Assembly (NCBI RefSeq): GCF_001886815.1
Contig: NZ_CP018099.1
Location: 2,788,501 to 2,852,500, forward strand
Length of the DNA: 64,000 nt
Source: Caldithrix abyssi DSM 13497
Lineage (GTDB): Bacteria > Calditrichota > Calditrichia > Calditrichales > Calditrichaceae
Direction of reading: 5' to 3'
Part shown: piece by piece, positions 57,896-64,000 of the stretch
Position numbering within the stretch: the stretch's first letter is position 1
Layout: every line of letters begins with the position of its first letter
Notes under the pieces: model-generated
Database searches by the model: none
What the model was told of the DNA's origin: nothing
What the model saw: only the letters and a program-made list of their open reading frames with translations
Position numbers and translations under genes: made by a program

Positions 57896-57924
57896 AATGT
57901 ACGGCAACTGAATAATTATGTCAA
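57896..57924 (-). promoter_or_regulatory. Predicted his operon promoter
   Basis: On the minus strand a perfect -35 TTGACA (57924-57919) and a -10 TACATT (57901-57896, four of six) are 17 bp apart. The -35 box overlaps the stop codon region of the threonine aldolase gene. The leader peptide start lies about 29 bases downstream of the -10. Confidence 0.65.
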
Positions 57925-58959
57925 ATATTTTTTTAATATGCGTTTTAATGTGTTTACAAAATTCTCGATATCCTGTTCGGTGGTGTCAAAGGAGGTCATC
58001 CAGCGCACCTCATGAGCGGCGGCATTCCAGATATAAAAAAAGTACTCTTTTTTCAAGGGCTCAATGATCTGTGGGGGCACCACGGCAAACACGCCGTTGG
58101 TTTGCACCGCTTGCGTTATCGTTATTTGCGGAATTTCTTTGATTCTTTCAGCAAGCATCTGCGCCATGCGATTGGCCTGACGCGCGTTTTTCAACCACAA
58201 ATCGTCTTTCAGGTAGGCATCAAATTGAGCGGCGATGTAACGCATCTTGGAATGTAATTGCATGCCCTGCTTACGAATATATTTAAAATCTTGCTGAAAA
58301 AGAGGATTAAAAATCAGCACCGCCTCGCCGAACATCAGGCCGTTCTTTGTGCCGCCAAACGACAGCACGTCCACGCCGGCATCCACGGTAAAGGACTTAA
58401 ACGGCAGATCCAGACAGGCCGCGGCATTGGCCAGACGGGCGCCGTCCATGTGCAAACGCATGTTGTTCGCCTTTGCAAAACGGGCAATGGCTTTAATTTC
58501 TTCCACGGTATAAACGGTGCCCATTTCCGTGGGCTGCGTAATGGATATCACCGCCGGCTGAACGTGATGTTCAAAGTTAAGCATGCTCAAAAAGGGCTCC
58601 AGTTGTTCAACACGTAGCTTTCCGTCTTTCGTTTTAATGGGCATTAATTTGCAGCCTGTGAATTTTTCCGGAGCGCCGCACTCGTCCACGTAAATGTGAG
58701 CGGTTTCTGCGCAGAGCACGGCCTGATAGGGCTTAAGTAAAACCTGTAAGCCGGTTACGTTGGCGCCCGTGCCGCCGTAAACAAAATAGACCCCGGTCTG
58801 CCCCCCAAAATGTTCTTTAAACCGTTCCGTGGCGCGCATGGTGTAAGGATCGTCGCCATAACCGATCTCATGGCCCACATTGCAGTCCTGCAGGGCCTTC
58901 ATCACTTGTGGATGTACGCCTGCATTATTGTCGCTGGCAAAACTGCGTTTTATTTCCAT
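57916..58959 (-). CDS. Low-specificity threonine aldolase (beta-eliminating lyase family)
   Basis: A 347-residue PLP enzyme that splits threonine or allo-threonine to glycine and acetaldehyde, or the reverse. It shows the SDNNAGVHPQVMKAL start, YGGTGANVTGL, the MDGARLANAAACLDL aspartate motif and the PLP lysine in SFGGTKNGLMFGEAV. Length and order are normal for the LtaE family. It stands before the his operon on the same strand but has its own upstream region. Confidence 0.9.
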   Translation of the reverse strand: MEIKRSFASDNNAGVHPQVMKALQDCNVGHEIGYGDDPYTMRATERFKEHFGGQTGVYFVYGGTGANVTGLQVLLKPYQAVLCAETAHIYVDECGAPEKFTGCKLMPIKTKDGKLRVEQLEPFLSMLNFEHHVQPAVISITQPTEMGTVYTVEEIKAIARFAKANNMRLHMDGARLANAAACLDLPFKSFTVDAGVDVLSFGGTKNGLMFGEAVLIFNPLFQQDFKYIRKQGMQLHSKMRYIAAQFDAYLKDDLWLKNARQANRMAQMLAERIKEIPQITITQAVQTNGVFAVVPPQIIEPLKKEYFFYIWNAAAHEVRWMTSFDTTEQDIENFVNTLKRILKKYLT

Positions 58960-58974
58960 AGTCGTTCCTCAGAT

Positions 58975-59300
58975 AGTTGAATGGTTGAATGGTTCACCGA
59001 ATGAATGGCGTTCCATTGCACGTGACCGTTCATTCTGACCGATTTATGATTTATGATTGACGGCCAGACGGGCCCCTCAGCCGGGCATTGTTCACTGCTT
59101 CACTACTCTTAATTCTTGAGTTCTCTCTAAAAAAGGTATTTTTTCCCATTCCAGCAAAGGCCCCTTTAAAAGATTTTTCTCCCGCCCGGGCAGGATCGAA
59201 ATGACAAGTCACGCTTCTTAGAACAAACTCATCCTTAATTCATAATTCATAATTCGTAATTCGTAATTCGTAATTGATATTCCCTTCCCCTAATTCTATT
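58975..59300. repeat. Intergenic repeats upstream of the threonine aldolase gene
   Basis: The gap contains two GTTGAATG octamers (58977-58993), a dispersed repeat with CCCGCCCGGGCAGGATCGAAATGAC (59180-59206, quoted in two parts) and AATTCGTAATTCGTAATT heptamers near 59240-59270. It may also hold a promoter for the aldolase, not identified. Confidence 0.65.
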
Positions 59301-59323
59301 TTAATTAAACATTGTTCAGGTCT

Positions 59324-59815
59324 TTAAAAATCCGTGTATTCGAGTAAAACCTTTACAATCCGTTCCAGCCCAATACGATCCGCTTCGCTAAAGCGCTTCA
59401 ACATGGGAGAATCGATATCCAGCACGCCCAGCATTTTTCCGTTTTTGATCATGGGCACAACGATTTCCGAATTGGAAGCGCTGTCACAAGCAATGTGCCC
59501 GGGGAATTGATGCACATCGTCAACGATGAGCGTTTTTTCCTTTTTAACGGCCGTGCCGCACACGCCGCTGCCCACCTTAATGCGCACACAGGCCGGCTTT
59601 CCCTGAAACGGCCCCAGCACCAGTTCATCTTCCCTTTTCAACAAATAGAAGCCAGCCCAGTTGATATTCTCCATAGAATAAAACAACAAGGCCGAAAGAT
59701 TGGCCATGTTGGCGATCGCATCGCGCTCATCTTCGACCATGGCTCTGGCCTGACGGTACAAAAGCTCGTAAAATACTTCTTTAGATAAATTCGCTAAATC
59801 TGGAACTTCGATCAT
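59324..59815 (-). CDS. Free methionine-(R)-sulfoxide reductase (GAF-domain fRMsr)
   Basis: A 163-residue GAF-domain enzyme that reduces free Met-R-sulfoxide, part of oxidative stress repair. The start at 59815 (MIEVPDLANL) follows GGAGAAACGAG. The three cysteines sit in KPACVR (76), GSGVCGTA (86) and GHIACDS (110), with the same spacing (10 and 24) as the catalytic Cys in E. coli fRMsr. MENINWAGFYLL is the family motif of the ligand pocket. Confidence 0.9.
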   Translation of the reverse strand: MIEVPDLANLSKEVFYELLYRQARAMVEDERDAIANMANLSALLFYSMENINWAGFYLLKREDELVLGPFQGKPACVRIKVGSGVCGTAVKKEKTLIVDDVHQFPGHIACDSASNSEIVVPMIKNGKMLGVLDIDSPMLKRFSEADRIGLERIVKVLLEYTDF

Positions 59816-60059
59816 CTCGTTTCTCCGTTCAATCAACCGCGAAAAGGTAAGAATGAATGGGCAAAGATGCAATTTTGATCCGGGGCCAGTCCATGCCAAC
59901 GTCGATTCTATTTTCGTTTTGTTGGTTAAAACGTCATATAGCGCCAAAAATCAGCCTGATATTCCAGGGCAGCGCAGCCGTAACCAAAAAACATTTTTGC
60001 AGGGGGATAAGCAACCACTGAGGGCGCAGAGAAGTCACAAAGTGCGCAAAGAATGTAAA

Positions 60060-60960
60060 AATTAAAAATAGTTTTTTATTGCTCGTAATTGCCCTCACCC
60101 CCTTTAATTCCCCCTCTCCCAGAATAAAAGTCTGGGAGAGGGGGAAGTTTCGCATGGCAGATTATTTCCAACGGTGTAAAGAACTCTCGCGCTGGTCAGT
60201 TTCGTGCAAAGGCGGGAAGAGGAGTGCCAGGCCGGCGACCATTCAATTTTGAACCAGGATTTACTTGATTTCGGGATTTCTAAGATTTGCTTTTTGTGGT
60301 TACGAAATTTCGCCTTAAATTTGAGTGCAAATTTACACGAGTGAAAAAAATCAAGTTAATCCTGTAATCATATTAATCAAGGTTCAAAAACTACCTCAAA
60401 ACCTCAAAACTCTTATACTCTTATACTCTTATACTCATACACTTTTTTTGCCCAAAGGTGGCAGGAAATGCCCGGAGTGGCCCTCTCCCCCTTTAATTCC
60501 CCCTCTCCCAGAATAAAAGTCTGGGAGAGGGGGAAGTTTCGCATGGCAGATTATTTCCAACGGTGTAAAAAATTCCGAGCTGGCCAGTTTCACGCAAAAG
60601 CAGGAAGAAATGCCAGGCTGGTAGCCAATTAAATTTGAACCAGGATTTACTTGATTTCGGGATTTCTAAAATTTGCTTTTTGTGGTTACGAAATTTCGCC
60701 TTAAATTAGAGAGCAAATTTACACGAATGAAAAAAATCAAGTTAATCCTGTAATCATATTAATCAAGGTTCAAAAACTACCTCAAAACCTCAAAACTCTT
60801 ATACTCTTATACTCTTATACTCATACACTTTTTTTGCCCAAAGGTGGCAGGAAATGCCCGGAGTGGCCCTCTCCCCCTTTAATTCCCCCTCTCCCAGAAT
60901 AAAAGTCTGGGAGAGGGGGAAGTTCTGTACGTGGACAGTTTTTCCCTAAGGTGTAATGGA
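60060..60960. repeat. ~387-bp direct tandem repeat with three strong hairpins
   Basis: Two full and one partial near-identical units follow one another: the CTTTAATTCCCCCTCTCCC segment begins near 60102, 60491 and 60877 (389 and 386 bp apart). Each unit contains a hairpin of CCCCTCTCCCAGA and TCTGGGAGAGGGG around ATAAAAG, an ATTTCGGGATTTCT segment, and a TTATACTC octamer run (three copies). Copies 1 and 2 differ by only a few per cent. No ribosome site is seen in any frame. Confidence 0.88.
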
Positions 60961-61054
60961 TACCTGCGTTCTAATGAATGATACGTCTTTGTGTCAGGAA
61001 TTTTCTGGGCAGGTCTCTTAGCCTGCAGAGTGGAATGAGGAATGACATTTTGGC

Positions 61055-61115
61055 CCCCATTCAACCATTCAACTAATCAACCATTCAACTAATCAACCAT
61101 CCAACTATTCAACAA
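61055..61115. repeat. Octamer minisatellite (ATTCAACY)
   Basis: About seven copies of the octamer CATTCAAC/AATCAACC, the same family as the tract at 17030-17103. They lie just before the DUF35 gene stop. Confidence 0.8.
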
Positions 61116-61166
61116 CGCCCTGCTTTGGCTTCCTGTGGATTGCATGGAACTTTTCCTCTCATTTGA

Positions 61167-61571
61167 TCAGTCCTGCCTGGTAAACAGCGGCCTGAACTTG
61201 TAGCCATAGACGATGGGGCCGGCATCGCCCTCTTCGTAGATTTTGCGCACCACCATTTCAACGGGCATGCCCACGGCCACTTCATCAACATCCACATCGG
61301 TCAATTGAGCCGTTACGCGCACGCCCTCCTCCAGTTCCACAATGGCCACCACATACGGCGCCTGCCCCTCAAAGCGATCGGAAGTCTGGTAGAGCAACGA
61401 ATGGCTGTACACTCTGCCGGTTCCCTTAAATCGGTAAGCGGACATAGAACGAGACTTACAGGCCGGACAGACGGCGCGCGGCGGAAAATATAGTTGGCCG
61501 CATTGCTCGCATTTTGCGCCTTGCAGATGATACCTTTGATTGCGCAATCGCCAGTAACGTGGTATATCCAT
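61167..61571 (-). CDS. DUF35 OB-fold/zinc-ribbon protein linked to HMG-CoA synthase and thiolase
   Basis: A 134-residue protein with a rubredoxin-like zinc ribbon (CEQCGQLYFPPRAVCPAC, four Cys at about 22-41), then an OB-fold (VYSHSLLYQTSDRFEGQAPYVVAIVELEEGVRVTAQLT). In archaea such DUF35 proteins bridge acetoacetyl-CoA thiolase and HMG-CoA synthase in one complex. It is the last of three same-strand genes (HMGS, thiolase, DUF35), separated by about 150-base gaps, so a conserved cluster rather than a tight operon. Confidence 0.9.
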   Translation of the reverse strand: MDIPRYWRLRNQRYHLQGAKCEQCGQLYFPPRAVCPACKSRSMSAYRFKGTGRVYSHSLLYQTSDRFEGQAPYVVAIVELEEGVRVTAQLTDVDVDEVAVGMPVEMVVRKIYEEGDAGPIVYGYKFRPLFTRQD

Positions 61572-61720
61572 GATTTTTTTCCTGTGATTTGTAAGTTAAA
61601 TTAACTGGACCTCATCTCGCACGAAACTCATAACGATTACTCGTTTCTCTCCCAATTTTGGGGAACAGGGATAAAGGGAACGAAGACCGAACGCCCCCTT
61701 TCCTTAGCTGCAGCGCTCGC

Positions 61721-62881
61721 TCAACTCTTCCCCTTCAGAATCGTGGTCACCACCGTTGCGCCTGTACCGCCGATATTCTGCGTCATTCCATAGCGCGGCC
61801 TGGCCACCTGAATGGCGGAAGGCGCCTCGCCGCGTAACTGCATGGTTGCTTCCACCACCTGGTAAATGCCGGTTGCGCCCACGGGATGTCCTCTGCCCTT
61901 TAAGCCGCCCATGGTACAGATAGGCAACCGACCGTCGATGGCAAAATAGCCATTGTCGGCATGCTTTAAGGCCTCCGTGGCGATCATAAAACCGCTGGCT
62001 TCAATGGACAGCGCGGTCATGATGCTAAAGGCATCGTGCGGTTCAAAAAAGCTGATCTCTCGCGGCGTAAGGCCTGCCGTTTTAAAGGCCCGTTGCGCGC
62101 TCATCTGAACGCCTTGCAACATAAGCAGGTTTTTCCGATCATGCAATGCAACACTATCCGTACCCACCTCGCAGGCCAGCACCTCCACAAGCCGCCGATC
62201 GTTCTTTTGTAATTCATCCAGCGGCGCCAGAATAACGGCGGCCGCCCCATCGGCAATGGGACTGGAATCGAGCAGATTGATGGGCTCGGCAATCATCTTT
62301 GCCTTCAGGTACTGTTCAACGGAAATCGGCTGGCGAAACATGGCATGGGGATTGTACTGCGCATTATGATGAGCCAACACCGGAAAATGAGCAAACGGCT
62401 CTTTGGTCAGCTTATGTTCAAACATAAAGCGTTGTTTGATCAGCGCATTCAGAGCCACAAAGGTCAGCCCCAGCGAAGTTTCAAAATCGGCGTCGGCCGC
62501 TGTGGCCAGCGCGCCGGTAGAATGCCATCCGGCGTGCTCGGTCAATTTTTCCACGCCCACCACGGCAACGCATTTTTTTTGTCCGCTGGCAATGGCCAGT
62601 ACGCCCTGCCTGAAAGCGGCAGCGCCGGAAGCGCAGGCGCCCTCCACTTTAACGGCCTCTATTCCGGCAAATCCGGCAAAATCGGCGATCAAAGCGCCCA
62701 GATGCTCCTGTTCGCTCAACACACCGCCCAACATGTTGCCCACATACAAACCGTCGATTTCATTGCGCTGGGCGTCGTCCAGCGCTTGCCACAGGGCGTC
62801 AACCGCCAGCTCGCGCAATGAACGATCCCAGTGTTCACGTACGGGCGTTTGCCCGATTCCAATAATCGCTACTCTCTTCAT
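61721..62881 (-). CDS. Acetyl-CoA acetyltransferase, archaeal-type thiolase
   Basis: A 386-residue thiolase of the kind encoded beside HMG-CoA synthase and DUF35 in archaea; it makes acetoacetyl-CoA from two acetyl-CoA. The nucleophilic Cys is in VEGACASGAAAF (about 83), a catalytic His is in GGLKGRGHPVGATGIYQ and a further active-site His is in FFEPHDAFSIM. The classic C-terminal Cys-GGG motif of bacterial biosynthetic thiolases is absent and the end is GGTGATVVTTIL, fitting the SCP-x-like archaeal branch. An ATG follows CAGGAA. Confidence 0.9.
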   Translation of the reverse strand: MKRVAIIGIGQTPVREHWDRSLRELAVDALWQALDDAQRNEIDGLYVGNMLGGVLSEQEHLGALIADFAGFAGIEAVKVEGACASGAAAFRQGVLAIASGQKKCVAVVGVEKLTEHAGWHSTGALATAADADFETSLGLTFVALNALIKQRFMFEHKLTKEPFAHFPVLAHHNAQYNPHAMFRQPISVEQYLKAKMIAEPINLLDSSPIADGAAAVILAPLDELQKNDRRLVEVLACEVGTDSVALHDRKNLLMLQGVQMSAQRAFKTAGLTPREISFFEPHDAFSIMTALSIEASGFMIATEALKHADNGYFAIDGRLPICTMGGLKGRGHPVGATGIYQVVEATMQLRGEAPSAIQVARPRYGMTQNIGGTGATVVTTILKGKS

Positions 62882-63032
62882 ATTCCTGCCATTGGTTTAA
62901 CGCTTTTTGATACCAACCCAAATAGATTTCATGGCGCCAATCCGGAACGCCGATAGAACAAAGGCAGCCATTAATCAAACTTAACCTCTTAAACTCCTGT
63001 ACACTTTCACCGTATTTGTCCCAATAAAGAGT

Positions 63033-64000
63033 TCAACTCTTCCGAATCTTATCACGAAAGCGCGCGTACTGACTGTAATCGATGAATCGGGCGCGCTCAA
63101 TGTAATTGGCGGTCAATGGCGCGCGGTTTCGTCGTTCAACGATTTTTTCGCTTACTTCAAAACAAAAGGCATCGCTGCCGGCGCCTGAACCAAAGCTGAC
63201 TGTCAGAATCAGATCGCCAGGGCGGGCCTCATCCAGAATGGCCGTTAAGCCCAGCATCGCTGATCCGGCATAGGTGTTACCAATCTGCGGAGCGAGTAAA
63301 CCCGCGTTGTATTGTTCCTGAGTAAAGCCCAGTTTTGCGGCGATCTTTTCCGGAAATTTTTGATTTGGTTGATGGAAGACGGCAAAGCGGAAATCTTGCG
63401 CTTTTAAGTTCAATGCTTCCATTAATGTGGCGGCGGCCGTCCCGATATGGTGAAAATAAGCCGGTTCGCCGGTAAAGCGATTGCCGTGCTCCGGGAATTT
63501 TTGATGATTGCGGCGAAAAAAATCGGGCGTGTCTGTTACGTAACTGTAGGCGCCTTTTAGAACGGCCAGCGCAATTTCTGCCGCGCCCATAATAAAAGCT
63601 GCGCCGCCTGCAGCCGCGGTGTATTCCAGCGCATCGCCCGGCCGCCCCTGGGCCGTGTCCATGCCAATGGCCAGCGCATAGTCGGCCATCCCGCTGCCCA
63701 CGTAGCCGATGGCGGCCTGCATGGCTTCGGTGCCCGCCTTGCAGGCAAATTCAAAATCACCGGCCGTGTTCGCCGGAGCAATGCCCAACGCCTGAGCCAC
63801 CACCGTTCCGCTGGGCTTGACCGCATACGGATGCGATTCGCTACCGATCCACACGGCGCGAATCTTTTGCGGTTCAATTCCCGCCCGCAACAAGGCGTTT
63901 TGCCCGGCTTCGATGCTCATGGTAATCGTGTCCTCATCTAAGCCTGGCACGCTTTTCTGTTTTACAGGTAATTGATTGCCCGTCTGCTCTCCCCGCCACA
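63033..64000 (-). CDS. Hydroxymethylglutaryl-CoA synthase, archaeal-type (5' end outside the window)
   Basis: The visible ~322 residues are the bulk of an HMG-CoA synthase that condenses acetoacetyl-CoA and acetyl-CoA. The open frame continues past the window edge ([16 protein letters not shown] precedes the first in-frame start-like codon), so the start lies outside. The catalytic Cys is in [13 protein letters not shown], and the catalytic His is in [14 protein letters not shown]-like internal ATG codons are not the true start. With thiolase and DUF35 downstream, it forms the archaeal mevalonate-entry set. Confidence 0.93.
   Translation of the reverse strand, partial: WRGEQTGNQLPVKQKSVPGLDEDTITMSIEAGQNALLRAGIEPQKIRAVWIGSESHPYAVKPSGTVVAQALGIAPANTAGDFEFACKAGTEAMQAAIGYVGSGMADYALAIGMDTAQGRPGDALEYTAAAGGAAFIMGAAEIALAVLKGAYSYVTDTPDFFRRNHQKFPEHGNRFTGEPAYFHHIGTAAATLMEALNLKAQDFRFAVFHQPNQKFPEKIAAKLGFTQEQYNAGLLAPQIGNTYAGSAMLGLTAILDEARPGDLILTVSFGSGAGSDAFCFEVSEKIVERRNRAPLTANYIERARFIDYSQYARFRDKIRKS

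Overview
The window looks like a chromosome segment from a free-living, moderately GC, Gram-negative bacterium of the FCB group, most likely a Calditrichota (Caldithrix-like) organism. This is inferred from secreted proteins ending in a Type IX secretion (T9SS/Por) sorting domain, many lipoproteins, an RND pump operon, histidine genes in a compact operon with a bifunctional HisB, an archaeal-style HMG-CoA synthase/thiolase/DUF35 cluster, and very abundant intergenic short-tandem and palindromic repeats. The genus is a recognition-based guess; no database was consulted.

Layout. 1-9.1 kb: partial rfbB, a small lipoprotein, a palindrome-rich repeat array, a PLP decarboxylase, a transglutaminase-like lipoprotein, a GH20 hexosaminidase, a phosphodiester glycosidase-like protein and a membrane protein. 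9.5-15.8 kb: a TetR-controlled tripartite efflux operon (tetR-tolC-MFP-RND) with a visible promoter and operator. 16-22.3 kb: a radical SAM protein, then a minus-strand group encoding a reductive-dehalogenase-like Fe-S protein, three consecutive EutN/CcmL microcompartment vertex proteins, a creatininase-family hydrolase, an EEP-family phosphatase and a URO-D-like protein. 22.6-28.7 kb: a TM2 protein, a MITE-like element, a T9SS-secreted protein, and an operon of a lipid kinase, a methyltransferase and a class II aldolase. 29.7-35.4 kb: a two-component system whose NtrC-type regulator is split by an IS1634-like element.

35.5-44 kb is a highly plastic zone: two intact COG1373/DUF4143-type ATPases, two relics of such genes, two tracts of a ~271-bp palindrome-rich tandem repeat that flank one ATPase gene, and an IS1182-like element inserted in a palindrome just upstream of a DnaE-type polymerase gene. 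47.4-52.5 kb holds a T9SS protein split by an in-frame stop, an outer-membrane protein cut by an IS1380-like element, a GATA microsatellite and a relic copy of the dnaE 3' end. 52.6-57.9 kb is a hisGDCBH operon preceded by a His-rich leader peptide, an attenuator and a promoter. 58-64 kb carries a threonine aldolase, free-Met-sulfoxide reductase, a ~387-bp tandem repeat, and the DUF35-thiolase-HMG-CoA synthase cluster, whose last gene runs off the window.

How the parts work together. The his genes are probably controlled by ribosome-mediated attenuation. The efflux operon is probably autorepressed by its TetR protein. The three vertex proteins imply a bacterial microcompartment whose hexameric shell genes must lie elsewhere. 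The HMGS/thiolase/DUF35 trio would start an archaeal-type mevalonate route. The most unusual material is the palindromic tandem arrays with an embedded ATPase, the vertex-protein triplet beside a dehalogenase-like protein, and the his attenuator.
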